Positions 7,943 to 17,290 of a DNA stretch of 43,177 bases are shown one piece after another. Numbering within the stretch: the first letter of the stretch is position 1; every line of letters starts with the position of its first letter. Under the pieces are notes generated by a model. It worked only from the letters and a program-made list of their open reading frames with translations. It made no database searches and was not told the DNA's origin. The position numbers and the translations under genes are program-made. Origin of the DNA: RBC101 sp052387735 (GTDB lineage Bacteria; Gemmatimonadota; Gemmatimonadetes; Gemmatimonadales; Gemmatimonadaceae); the NCBI GenBank assembly GCA_052387735.1, contig JBQTIW010000091.1, positions 1-43,177 on the forward strand, written 5' to 3'.

Positions 7943-9684
7943 GTTGCCCTCACAGCCGGAAGATCCAGCCAAAAGATCCCTCCCGGCTGTTCCTGCGAAC
8001 CGACCGCCAGGTTGCCCCCGTTTGCCTCAGCGAGTGAACGCGACACCGACAGGCCAAGCCCGATGCCACGCTGCTTGGTCGTGAACAAGGGTTCGAAGAC
8101 GCGCTCGCGGCAATCGTCGGGAACGCCAGGCCCCTGATCGGTCACTTCGATCCGCACGACGCCGTTGTATTGCACGCCGCGGACCGTCAGGACGCCTCCA
8201 TCCGGATCCATCGCCTGCACCGCGTTCGTCAGGATGTTGAAGAGGACCTGTCCGATCTGCACCGGATCGACCCGGACCGCCGGCAGATTCGGCGCGATCT
8301 CCTGATTCACCGTGATCTTGGGCGGCACCGCCACGCGCTGGAGTTGTTCGTCGACAAAGTCTGCGACGCTCAGCTCCCTCGCATCGGGTTCCTTCAGACG
8401 CGTGAAATCGAGAATGTCCGATACGATCTTTTCGGCGAGTCCGATCTGCCGCTTGAGCATGTCGAGATGCTCGCGGGCGCGCGCGGGGGCAGCAGTGAGC
8501 GTCGCATTCAGGTAGTAGTGAATGTTCGCCATCACGCCGAGCGGATTGCGGAGCTCGTGACCGACGCTGCTGGCGAGCTGTCCGAGGACAGCCATCTTCT
8601 CGCGTCGGATCAGTTCGGCCTGCGTGCGCTCCAGTTGGGCGGTGCGCTCGCTCACTTGCCGCTCGAGGTCCTCTCGGGAGCGCTGAACGCTCTCGGACAT
8701 CACCGCGAACGCCTGCTCGAGGCGGCCGACTTCGTCGTCGCGCGCTTCACGCGCGTGGCCGGTTCCCCCTTCGCCGGCGGTAATCGCCTCGGCCGCGGCT
8801 GTCAACCGGATCAGCGGGTCGGTCACGCGACGGGTCAACAGCCACCCGGCGACCGCCGCCACGGCCACGACGATCGCCGCCGTCACTCCAAAGCTCCAGA
8901 GCAAGGGAGCCATTGAAGCGAAGACCGCTCGATGAGGGAGCTCCACGGCGATCGAGAAGGGAGAGTCCAGGATCGGACGAGCCCTGAGCATCCAGGTATC
9001 TCCCCCTCGGGCATACGTGATGCTGTCTCCAGTGATCGGCGGCCTCTCCACGGCTCGAATCAGGTCGCTCCACAGGGAACCGTCGCGATTACCAAAGAGC
9101 AGTACGGCACCGGGGCCCATGAGCTCGTTCAGCGTTTGAACGGTGCTGGTGTTCGAGCGAATCCTGCGCAGCAGGACAACCTGACCGAGCAGGGTGCGGC
9201 CGCGACGGACCGGGGCGACGGTCTCGAACTCGACGTGTTCGCCCCGCAGGAACAGCGGACCGGTGTACGCGCTGTCGGGAGTTAGCAGTCCTTCCGGCGG
9301 CGCTGGAAGGAGGGTTCGATTCAGCGAGCGCACCGTTGTGCCCGCGCGGTCGCGAAGACCAACGGCGACCGTTCCTCCGGTGTCCGGCCCCAAGACGGAC
9401 AGGGCAGCGATTGCCGACTCCGGCGGTGCGCCCGAACCGAGCACCGCGACCACCCGCGCGTCCCCGGCCACTGACCGCACCCTGTCCAAACGGGTGGCCA
9501 GGCCCGGCCTCGTGAGTTGCGAGAACCGGTCCGCCACGCTCTGCAGCCGCACCCAGACGCTGCGCTCCGTCTCTCGCCGCGCTGCGCTGTAGGCCAGCGC
9601 GCCGAAAGTCGTGATGGCGATCGCCAGGATCAACGCAATGCCGGCGGGCAGCCGGCGACGTAGCGAGCTTCGACTCGACACCAT
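7939..9684 (-). CDS. Membrane sensor histidine kinase
   Basis: A 581-residue kinase from ATG 9684. Helix 1 is at about 13-34, followed by an extracytoplasmic sensor of about 220 residues with double-Cache-like length (not confirmed) and helix 2 at about 259-282. Next come a HAMP linker, a coiled coil (SVQRSREDLERQVSERTAQLERTQ), and a HisKA domain with the phospho-His H376 in GHELRNP. The catalytic ATPase domain has N487 (NILTNAVQAM), the G1 box DQGPGV and the G2 box GIGLGLS. It should phosphorylate the coupled receiver protein. Upstream in-frame starts exist at 9747 (ATG) and 9801 (GTG with GGAG 6 nt before it); I chose 9684 because a basic N-terminus then leads directly into helix 1. It is divergent from the larger Ig-repeat lipoprotein. 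Confidence 0.92.
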   Translation of the reverse strand: MVSSRSSLRRRLPAGIALILAIAITTFGALAYSAARRETERSVWVRLQSVADRFSQLTRPGLATRLDRVRSVAGDARVVAVLGSGAPPESAIAALSVLGPDTGGTVAVGLRDRAGTTVRSLNRTLLPAPPEGLLTPDSAYTGPLFLRGEHVEFETVAPVRRGRTLLGQVVLLRRIRSNTSTVQTLNELMGPGAVLLFGNRDGSLWSDLIRAVERPPITGDSITYARGGDTWMLRARPILDSPFSIAVELPHRAVFASMAPLLWSFGVTAAIVVAVAAVAGWLLTRRVTDPLIRLTAAAEAITAGEGGTGHAREARDDEVGRLEQAFAVMSESVQRSREDLERQVSERTAQLERTQAELIRREKMAVLGQLASSVGHELRNPLGVMANIHYYLNATLTAAPARAREHLDMLKRQIGLAEKIVSDILDFTRLKEPDARELSVADFVDEQLQRVAVPPKITVNQEIAPNLPAVRVDPVQIGQVLFNILTNAVQAMDPDGGVLTVRGVQYNGVVRIEVTDQGPGVPDDCRERVFEPLFTTKQRGIGLGLSVSRSLAEANGGNLAVGSQEQPGGIFWLDLPAVRAT

Positions 9685-9877
9685 TCGACGCAGAAGTACC
9701 TGACTGAACTGTAGGATCAAGGTAAACGAGGAGACGAAGCGCGCCATTGTCCCCAGGGGGGACTCGCGGAAATGCACCCCGGTGCCAATATGTAGTCCCA
9801 CCAGAACTCCGCAGGATCACGGAACTTCCCGAACCTGCCGCCGTACACTGGGGCGTTGACCGCCAGCCGCTTCATCG

Positions 9878-12800
9878 ATGCACCGCGAAGGCCTGCTCCC
9901 GAGAACCGATGCAAGACGCGCCATGTGCGCGGTCGCGTGTGCTCTGCTCGCCGCCGCCTGCGGCAAAGACCCTACCGACGGCGACTCCCAACTCACGATC
10001 GAGGTGACTCCGCCGTCGCTTACGTTGCGGACCGGTGAATCGCGCGGGCTCAGTGTGCGAGTTGTGGTCAGGACGGGTGCTGCGTTAGGCGCGCGCGTGT
10101 TCTGGTCGTCTGAACGTCCGAGCGTCGCCACGGTGTCGCAGGTGGGAGTCGTCACCGGGATCGCACCTGGCAGCACAAACCTTGCAGCGAGCGTTGGCGG
10201 CCGATCGACGCTGGTGCCTGTCACCGTCACGGAGTTTCCCGTCACGCTCGTCCGACTCAGTCCGGCGGCCGCCGAGGTTCGCGTCGGCTCGACGGTGACG
10301 TTGCAGGGAGAAGCGTTTCAGTCGGATGGCGCCGTGGTGCAGGGGCGGGCATTTGCATGGACCTCGAGCAATCCTGCGGTCGCGTCGGTGAGCAGCGACG
10401 GGGTGGTGACCGGTGTAGCCCCTGGCAGTGTGACGATCGCGGCATCCGTGGATGGTGTCAGTGGTACGGCGATGGTGACCGTGCAGCCGGCGCCGGTGGC
10501 CAGTCTCAGCATAACGCCCTCGTCAGGCGCGTTGCTGGTCGGACAGTCGCTCCAACTCACGGCAATGATCCGGGATGCTGCAGGTGCGCCGCTCGCCGGG
10601 TATGCGACCGCCTGGTCCTCCAGCGCGCCCGCGGTCGCCACCGTGTCTTCGACCGGGCTCGTCACCGCCCTGACGGCGGGCCGCGCCACGATCACGGCCA
10701 CGAGCGAAGGGAAGAGCAGCTCGGCGAGTATCACCGTGTCGTTAGTCCCTGTGAACAGCGTCAGCATCATTCCGCCGACGGTGACACTGTCGCTCGGCAA
10801 GACCGCACAGCTGTTCGCACAGCCCCTGGACTCGGCCGGTGCGGTGCTCAACGGTCGCACGGTGACGTGGTCGAGCGATCAACCGGACATCGCGACCGTG
10901 TCGTCCGGCGGACTGGTGACGGCACTCGCTGATGGACAAGCGCGCATTACCGCTGTTGCGGAAGGAAAGTCGGGGAGCGCGAGCATCAACGTCACACCGA
11001 CGCCGGTGGCCAGCATCGATGTGTCGCCGACCACGGCTTCCATGCGCGTTGGTGCCACACAGCAGCTCACGGCGACGCCACGTGATGCGCAAGGCGCCGC
11101 CCTCGCCAACCGCTTCGTCAGCTGGGTGTCCGGCGGTCCCACGGTGGCGACGGTCGACCAGCGCGGCCTCGTCACAGCGGTGGGGGTGGGAACCGCGCTG
11201 ATCGTGGCAACGTCCGAAGAGCAGCGCGCGACGGTGACCGTGACCGTCACTCCCGTCACGGTCGCCGCCGTGGTCGTGTCCCCGTCCATCGGCACGCTCA
11301 CTCCCGGACGGACGCTGCAGCTGAATGCGGCGATCGTGGACGATCGCGCCGTGCCGATCCCGGGCAAGATTGCGACGTGGAGCAGTAGCGTGTCGGCCGT
11401 CGCAACCGTGTCATCCGCGGGTCTGGTCACCGCGGTGGCCGTGGGGACGACGAGGATCACAGCGACGAGCGACGGCATCAGCGGATTCGCGACGCTGACG
11501 ATTACCCCGGTGCCGGTCGCCGCAGTGATGATCACCCCGACGTCATCCTCCCTGAATCCGGGCCAGACGGTGCAGCTCGCCGCCTCGGCGCGTGACGCGA
11601 ACGGAAACACAATTACCGGCCGGACGACGACCTGGAGCTCGAGCGCGACCAGCGTGGCGACGGTGACCGCGAACGGACTGGTGACCGGAGTGGCGGCGGG
11701 ATCGGCGCAGATCACCGCGACGGTGGACGGCGTCGCTGGCGTGGCGGCGGTGACCGTGGCAACGCCGCCCGTTGCTGCTGTCAACGTCTCACCGACCACT
11801 GGCACTCTCGCAGTCGGCGCGACACTGCAACTCAGCGTAGCGATCGTCGATGCGACCGGGACTCCGGTTCCGGGAAAGGTCGCCACCTGGAGCAGCAGCG
11901 CTGCGACCGTAGCGACCGTGTCGGCGGGTGGCCTGGTCACCGGGCTTTTGGCCGGCAATGCCAGGATCACCGCATCCAGCGACGGGGTAACCGGATCAGC
12001 AGACCTCACGATCACAGCTGTGCCGGTGGCATCCGTGACAATCGCGCCGGGCGCCGCGACACTCAGTGCGGGACAAACCGTGCAGCTCGTTGTTACCGCG
12101 CGCGATGCAAACGGCGCTGTGCTCACTGGCCGACCCACCACGTGGAGTTCCAGCGCGAGCAGCGTTGCGACCGTGAGTTCAGGCGGACTCGTCACCGCCG
12201 TGTCGCCGGGATCTTCGCAGATCACGGGGACCGTGGAAGGTGTGTCTGCTTCCGCAGTCATCAGCGTGGCAGCGGCGGCAGCGGTCAGTGTAACGCTGAC
12301 GCCAGATCCTGTGACCGTGGTCGAGGGCAGTGCCGCGACCGTGACGGCCACGGTACGTGATGCTCAGGGAGCAGTCATCACCGGAGCCACGCTGTCATTC
12401 TCGGTCGCCGATGTTTCCGTCGCCTCCGTATCCACCACCGGAGTCGTCACCGGAGTGCGCGCCGGGACGACGACAATCACGGCCAGTGCAGCGGTACCGG
12501 GACAATCGACGCCGGCCACCGGCTCCGTGAGCCTAACGGTGACTTCCGCACCGCTAGGCCGGGTCGACATCTCCGCTCCTGGCGGGACGATACACATCGG
12601 ATCGATCTACGCGCGCAGCGTGAGCGCACAGGCCTTTGATGCCAACAACAATCCGATCAGCGGCGCGCAGATTGCCTGGTCGAGCGGCAAGTCGGGGCTG
12701 TCGGTTTCGGGTTCCGGGTCATCGGCGACGATCACCGCATCCGGCGTGCCGACCGCGGGGCTGACGGTGATTGCCACGTTGCCAGGCAAGACTCCGGTTG

Positions 12801-13438
12801 CCGACACGGTGGCGATCGACAGCGATCTGATACCAATCGCGACGTTTGACGTGACCCCGCCGACGGCGACCCTGTTCCCGTTGCAATCGCAGCAACTCAA
12901 TGCGACGCTCAAGGATTCGGCGGGGAACGTGATCGGCTCGTCGTCAGGCAATCCGCTGGGGAACCGCACGGTCGCCTGGAGTCTCAAGAGTGGACTGGCG
13001 ATTCTCGCTCCGAATTCGGGGATGGTGACGACCGTGACCGCGATCCTCCCCGGATCCCTCGTGGTGATGGCGACCGTTGGCAGTCAGACGGCCACGTCCT
13101 CGATCACGGTGACAGTGTCTGCGACGGTCGACACGATCGCGGCGCAATCCGGCAGTTCACCGACCATCAACATCAGCGCGGGGGCGGGACAGAACTCCAA
13201 GGAGAAGTTCCTTGTGCTATCGACTGCCGGGAACCCGATACCCGGCCAGTCGTTCAGCGTGGCGTCCAGCAATCCCTCCGTGGCTACCGCTGCGCCGCAC
13301 GGATCCACGTCCACGGACCGGAAGGGAGAAGGGGAATTCTCCGTAACGCTCACGGCGAGTGCGAAGAAGGGAGACACCGCCGATGTTTCCGTGAGTGCGG
13401 GCGGCAAGCGGACGGTCTGGAAGCTCACGGTTAAGTAG
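9878..13438 (+). CDS. Large lipoprotein with ten BIg_2 repeats and a C-terminal extension
   Basis: 1186 residues. The N-terminus has a basic segment (TDARRA) and then MCAVACALLAAAC, a lipoprotein signal with the lipidated Cys at residue 28. Ten BIg_2-type repeats of about 85 residues follow. Repeats 8-9 look like a copy of 6-7 (the markers PGKxATWSSS then TGRxTTWSSS alternate). After repeat 10 there are about 300 residues of more divergent Ig-like modules (VDISAPGG, then FDVTPPTATLFPLQSQQLNA, then a final GDTADVSVSAGGKRTVWKLTVK). It is anchored in the outer or inner membrane and probably surface-exposed. The alternative ATG at 9923 would remove the basic n-region, so 9878 is preferred. It is divergent from the kinase gene, with 193 bp between the chosen starts. 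Confidence 0.88.
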   Translation: MHREGLLPRTDARRAMCAVACALLAAACGKDPTDGDSQLTIEVTPPSLTLRTGESRGLSVRVVVRTGAALGARVFWSSERPSVATVSQVGVVTGIAPGSTNLAASVGGRSTLVPVTVTEFPVTLVRLSPAAAEVRVGSTVTLQGEAFQSDGAVVQGRAFAWTSSNPAVASVSSDGVVTGVAPGSVTIAASVDGVSGTAMVTVQPAPVASLSITPSSGALLVGQSLQLTAMIRDAAGAPLAGYATAWSSSAPAVATVSSTGLVTALTAGRATITATSEGKSSSASITVSLVPVNSVSIIPPTVTLSLGKTAQLFAQPLDSAGAVLNGRTVTWSSDQPDIATVSSGGLVTALADGQARITAVAEGKSGSASINVTPTPVASIDVSPTTASMRVGATQQLTATPRDAQGAALANRFVSWVSGGPTVATVDQRGLVTAVGVGTALIVATSEEQRATVTVTVTPVTVAAVVVSPSIGTLTPGRTLQLNAAIVDDRAVPIPGKIATWSSSVSAVATVSSAGLVTAVAVGTTRITATSDGISGFATLTITPVPVAAVMITPTSSSLNPGQTVQLAASARDANGNTITGRTTTWSSSATSVATVTANGLVTGVAAGSAQITATVDGVAGVAAVTVATPPVAAVNVSPTTGTLAVGATLQLSVAIVDATGTPVPGKVATWSSSAATVATVSAGGLVTGLLAGNARITASSDGVTGSADLTITAVPVASVTIAPGAATLSAGQTVQLVVTARDANGAVLTGRPTTWSSSASSVATVSSGGLVTAVSPGSSQITGTVEGVSASAVISVAAAAAVSVTLTPDPVTVVEGSAATVTATVRDAQGAVITGATLSFSVADVSVASVSTTGVVTGVRAGTTTITASAAVPGQSTPATGSVSLTVTSAPLGRVDISAPGGTIHIGSIYARSVSAQAFDANNNPISGAQIAWSSGKSGLSVSGSGSSATITASGVPTAGLTVIATLPGKTPVADTVAIDSDLIPIATFDVTPPTATLFPLQSQQLNATLKDSAGNVIGSSSGNPLGNRTVAWSLKSGLAILAPNSGMVTTVTAILPGSLVVMATVGSQTATSSITVTVSATVDTIAAQSGSSPTINISAGAGQNSKEKFLVLSTAGNPIPGQSFSVASSNPSVATAAPHGSTSTDRKGEGEFSVTLTASAKKGDTADVSVSAGGKRTVWKLTVK

Positions 13439-13440
13439 TC

Positions 13441-13679
13441 CGAGCGGGTCAACGGGAACACCGATAACGGGCAGGTGCGTTAACGGGTAAACGGGAAGCG
13501 CGTAGCGGCGAGCGGCGTAGGCGGTCAGGCCGGCTAGGGACTATCCAATTCCGTGCCCGATCCTCCGATTTCGTACTGCTCAGCCGCCTTTCGTTTTATG
13601 CGTTGACCCGCTCACCGGTTCAGCCGTTTAGTCGCTTGCCCGTTTGACCGCGTACCGCCACCCGCTCACCGCTCGCCAC
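13441..13679. repeat. Two inverted arrays of degenerate GCGGGTAA-like units
   Basis: Between the Ig lipoprotein and the amidase, degenerate 8-10 nt units (GCGGGTCAACGGG, TTAACGGGTAAACGGG and similar) fill 13441-13530. The same units appear on the other strand at 13601-13679. The outer ends form an exact 13-bp inverted repeat (13442-13454 with 13601-13613). The middle, 13537-13600, is more AT-rich and may hold the amidase promoter. Similar units recur at 24518-24580. Confidence 0.6.
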
Positions 13680-13680
13680 C

Positions 13681-15504
13681 ATGTCCTCCCCCGAAGATCT
13701 GCTCGAACAAACCGAGGCCGACCTTGCGGCCCTGGACTACGATGAAGAGATGCCCGGAGCTCTGGGTCGCCGCGAGTTCATGTTTCTCTCGCTGGTGTCC
13801 GCCGCCGCCACGACGTTTGGCGTAGCCGTCGCGGGTCGCGCGCAGGCCGGCGCGAGTGGAGCCGTCCAACAAGCGCCGCCGCCGTCCCCGCTGCCGTTAG
13901 GCAATGGCGAGGCGCCGGCGATGCAGTTCCAGCCGTACCCCGGCGGGACCGGCGCGCTCATGGAGAAGCTGGCCAGGGAACGCGGTCGTGCGGCCTTTGA
14001 TCGCGCGGTCTTCAAGGTCGAGAAGTGGAGCGGAGCAGTGCCTACCTCGCCCGACGACATCGCGTTTCTGCCGGCCCATCGGCTCTCCGCGCTGATCAGA
14101 GAACGGAAAATCACGGCCTCGCAGCTCACCGACATCTATGTCACGCGGTTGAAGCGCCTCAATCCAACGCTGAACTGCGTGGTGACGTTCACCGAAGAGC
14201 AAGCGCGTGCCGAAGCGTCGCGGGCAGATGCCGAGATCAGCGCGGGCAGATACCGCGGTCCACTCCACGGCCTGCCGTACGGCCTCAAGGATCTGTTCTC
14301 CACGAAGGGGTTTCCCACGACATGGGGCGCCAGGGACTTCGAAGACCGGATCATCGACGAAGACGCCGAGATCGTGGTGCGCTTGCGTGAGGCGGGGGCG
14401 ATTCTGATTGCGAAACTGGCGACAGGGTTGTTTGCGCAGAACGATCAGTGGTTCCGCGGGCGCACGAACAATCCCTGGAACCTGGTACAGGGTTCGAGTG
14501 GATCGTCGGCGGGTCCGGGGTCGGCGACGGCGGCTGGCTGCGTCGCATTCAGTATTGGCACCGAGACACAGGGGTCGATCGTGTCTCCGAGCATCCGCAA
14601 TGGCATCAGCGCGCTGCGTCCGACCTTTGGGCGCGTGAGCCGGTATGGCGGCATGGTGCTGGCGTGGTCGAACGACCGTGTGGGTCCAATGTGCCGCATG
14701 GTGGAGGACTGCGCGATGGTCTTCAACGAAGTGCACGGCATCGATGAGAAGGACCCATCGACGGTGATGACGCCGTTCCAGTTTGATCGAAAGGTCAAGC
14801 TGGCCTCACTGCGGATTGGCGTGGACCCGAACGCGCCGAAGGAGCTGGTGGAGAAGCTCCGCGCGCTCGGGATGCAGCCCCACGATGTCGGTCCGCGACC
14901 CACGGTGCCCGGAACGCAGGGCGGACTTGGCGTCGAGGGAGCGGCGGCATTCGACGCGTACGTCCAGCGCAAGGCGAAGGAGATCGGTCTCGACCTGGCG
15001 GCGCTCCCGGAGCCGGCGCCTCAGCCGGCGAGCGGTGGGGGTGGCGGCGGTGGTGGAGGGGGCGGCGGCGGCGGCGGCGGTGGAGGCGCCACACCAGGCA
15101 ATCCGATGGCTCCCGCCGACTGGAACCCGCGATTCGTGAACGGCCGACGAACGCGCGCATTCGACTTTATCCAGAATCAGCGGCGTCGCTACGTTCTGAT
15201 CACGAAGTGGGCGGAGTACATGAAGGACCTCGACATGTTCATCGGCGCACCCACCGCCGATGTAGGGCCTAACGCGCAGACCGGGCATCCGTGCGTGGTC
15301 CTCCCCTACAAGTTCGATGTGCCGCAGCAGCCGCAGGGTGGCGGGGGGGCAGCCGCGGCGAATCCGCCTCCGCGCCTGGACCTCAAGGCGCAACCGATCT
15401 GCGGCGTGATCGTGGGCAACCTGTTCGCCGACGACAAGATTCTGTCAGTCGCGCACCAGTTTCAGGCGAATACAGACTTCCACCTGCGCAGGCCCGAGGT
15501 GTAA
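13681..15504 (+). CDS. Tat-exported amidase-signature family hydrolase
   Basis: 607 residues. A Tat signal (GRREFMFLSLVSAAATTFGVAVAGRAQA) sits at 29-56, behind an unusually long acidic n-region. The amidase signature triad is present: Lys203 in GLKDLFSTKG, the cis-Ser in GSSGSSAGPG (S275/S276), and the nucleophile Ser299 in GTETQGSIV. The family hydrolyses amides and includes GatA, but the Tat signal and the lack of GatB/GatC neighbours argue for a periplasmic amidase rather than tRNA amidation. Residues 452-469 are an uninterrupted run of about 18 glycines, encoded by a GGN tract at 15034-15087, between the two halves of the C-terminal region. No clear ribosome site precedes ATG 13681. Confidence 0.9.
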   Translation: MSSPEDLLEQTEADLAALDYDEEMPGALGRREFMFLSLVSAAATTFGVAVAGRAQAGASGAVQQAPPPSPLPLGNGEAPAMQFQPYPGGTGALMEKLARERGRAAFDRAVFKVEKWSGAVPTSPDDIAFLPAHRLSALIRERKITASQLTDIYVTRLKRLNPTLNCVVTFTEEQARAEASRADAEISAGRYRGPLHGLPYGLKDLFSTKGFPTTWGARDFEDRIIDEDAEIVVRLREAGAILIAKLATGLFAQNDQWFRGRTNNPWNLVQGSSGSSAGPGSATAAGCVAFSIGTETQGSIVSPSIRNGISALRPTFGRVSRYGGMVLAWSNDRVGPMCRMVEDCAMVFNEVHGIDEKDPSTVMTPFQFDRKVKLASLRIGVDPNAPKELVEKLRALGMQPHDVGPRPTVPGTQGGLGVEGAAAFDAYVQRKAKEIGLDLAALPEPAPQPASGGGGGGGGGGGGGGGGGGATPGNPMAPADWNPRFVNGRRTRAFDFIQNQRRRYVLITKWAEYMKDLDMFIGAPTADVGPNAQTGHPCVVLPYKFDVPQQPQGGGGAAAANPPPRLDLKAQPICGVIVGNLFADDKILSVAHQFQANTDFHLRRPEV

Positions 15505-15578
15505 GTCTCCGGCTCTGGTGCTTCGCTCTTGCCGTCGAACGGCCGAAGTACGAGCGGCACGAGAACCCCGAGCGCGGG

Positions 15579-17246
15579 TCAGGGCTTCAGCTGCGCGTCT
15601 CTGATCGCCTTGAACTCGTTCCCTGGTTTCCATTCAGGGAACTTCGCCGCGTTGGCGATGCGATATCCCATCGTGAGATACAGCTGCAGGTCCTGCACGC
15701 CACCGGTGAGGTCCCAGCCGGGCTTGATCTCGTCTTGCGGTTTGTGGTAGTCGTTGGCCGTGTACTCGTCGCGTTTTTGCTTTCCGAAATCGGCGGGCTT
15801 GCCCGTGTACTCCACGCCGGCGTCCGGATGAAAGGCTGGCACGCCCTGTTTGGCGAAGTTGAAGTGGTCAGAGCGGTAGTAGAAGCCTTTCTCGGGCTCG
15901 GCGTCGGGGCGCAAGGTGCGCCCCTGTTCGGCCGCGGCTGCCGCTGCGTAGTCATCGAGGTCCGACGCGCCAAGCCCGATCACCGTGAGGTCTTTCGTGG
16001 GGCCCCAGGTGTTGAGACCGTCCATGTTCAGGGCGGCGAGGGTCTTGGCGAGGGGATGGATCGGCGTGACCGCGTAGTACTGTGAGCCGAGGAGTCCCTG
16101 TTCCTCGGCCGTAACGGCGACGAACAGGATCGAGCGTTTGGCCGGCGTTTGCATGGCCATATATGCCTTGGCGACCGTCAGCAGCCCCGCTGTCCCCGTC
16201 GCATTGTCGAGGGCGCCGTTGTAGATCGAGTCCCCATTCACCTTGTCGCTGATGCCGAAGTGGTCCCAGTGCGCCATGTGAATGACGTACTCGTCCCTCA
16301 GCAGCGCGTCGCTCCCTTCCAGCTTTGCCACGACGTTGCGGGAGTCGACGTTGCGCAGCGTGTTGCCGAGCCTGACCGTGGCGGTGACACCTAACGGGAC
16401 GGGCGTGAACTCGCGCGTGGCGGCCCTGGCTTTGAGCGAGTCGAAATCCTGTCCGGCCATCGCCAGCAGGGCCCTGGCCTGATCGAGCGTGATCCAGCCC
16501 TCGACCGCGCTGCGCCCCATGTTCTTGTCCGGCGTCACCAGGTCGAACTGCTCCGCGGTCTTGCCCTGCACGACGGCAAAAGGGTAGCCCGCCGGACCGG
16601 TTTCGTGCACGATCAGCACGCCCGCCGCCTTGTGGCGCATTCCCTGCTCGTACTTGTACGTCCAGCGACCGTAGTACGTCATGCGCGGGCCGCCAAACTG
16701 CGAGGTATCAGCGAGCGGCGGGTCGTTCACGAGCATCACGAGCGTCTTGCCGGTGACGTCCGTGCCCTTGAAGTCATCCCACGAGAACTCGGGGGCCTCC
16801 GTGCCATAGCCGACGAACACGAGCTCCGACGTGTCGAGCGCCGCGTCGGAGGCCACGTGCTTGGTCCAGGCCACGTAATCGTCGCGCCATTTGAGTCCAC
16901 GCCGAGTGCCGGCCTTCTCGAACGTCAACGTCGGAGTGCCGTTCACGGTAATGCCGACGAGTGGAACTTTCTGTATGTAGGTACCGTCGGTGTTCCCCGG
17001 CTGGAGACCCAGCGCCCTGAACTGCGCCTCGAGATAGGCGACGGTCCTGTCCTCGCCGGCGGTGCCGGGCAATCGCCCCATGAGCGAATCGTGCGACAAC
17101 ACACGGATGTGCTGCATCAGGGTGGCCGTGTCGATCGCGGCGAGAGCTTCGGCCGGAACGGGAGTGGTGACCTCGTCGTCCGTGGTTCGACAGGCGAGGG
17201 TCAGCGTCAGGGCGAGCAGGGACAGGGCAGTGAATCGACGCGTCAT
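15579..17246 (-). CDS. M28 family zinc aminopeptidase lipoprotein with PA insert
   Basis: 555 residues from ATG 17246. MTRRFTALSLLALTLTLAC is a lipoprotein signal (Cys19). A PA-like insertion covers roughly 150-260. The peptidase part has all metal and catalytic residues expected for M28: H326 in MAHWDHFG, D347 in GALDNATG, E381-E382 in TAEEQGLLGS, D409 in NMDG, and H501 in DYHKPQDE. It probably removes N-terminal residues from peptides in the periplasm or at the cell surface. It lies 44 bp downstream of the S8 peptidase on the same strand, so the two are probably one operon. Confidence 0.93.
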   Translation of the reverse strand: MTRRFTALSLLALTLTLACRTTDDEVTTPVPAEALAAIDTATLMQHIRVLSHDSLMGRLPGTAGEDRTVAYLEAQFRALGLQPGNTDGTYIQKVPLVGITVNGTPTLTFEKAGTRRGLKWRDDYVAWTKHVASDAALDTSELVFVGYGTEAPEFSWDDFKGTDVTGKTLVMLVNDPPLADTSQFGGPRMTYYGRWTYKYEQGMRHKAAGVLIVHETGPAGYPFAVVQGKTAEQFDLVTPDKNMGRSAVEGWITLDQARALLAMAGQDFDSLKARAATREFTPVPLGVTATVRLGNTLRNVDSRNVVAKLEGSDALLRDEYVIHMAHWDHFGISDKVNGDSIYNGALDNATGTAGLLTVAKAYMAMQTPAKRSILFVAVTAEEQGLLGSQYYAVTPIHPLAKTLAALNMDGLNTWGPTKDLTVIGLGASDLDDYAAAAAAEQGRTLRPDAEPEKGFYYRSDHFNFAKQGVPAFHPDAGVEYTGKPADFGKQKRDEYTANDYHKPQDEIKPGWDLTGGVQDLQLYLTMGYRIANAAKFPEWKPGNEFKAIRDAQLKP

Positions 17247-17290
17247 GTGGCATCGCTCGGGTCGGGTGGCATCTGTCATCGGATCCACGC

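Noticed and set aside
10879..12351. Long ORF on the minus strand (490 aa) and a similar one at 5226-6422 (398 aa)
   Set aside because: They mirror the Ig-repeat genes, are Ala/Val/Thr-rich with no recognisable domain, and arise from the codon pattern of the GC-rich repeats on the other strand.
5398..13438. Regular repeats that might suggest CRISPR or transposon arrays
   Set aside because: The repeats are about 250 bp, coding, in frame and match BIg_2 domains.
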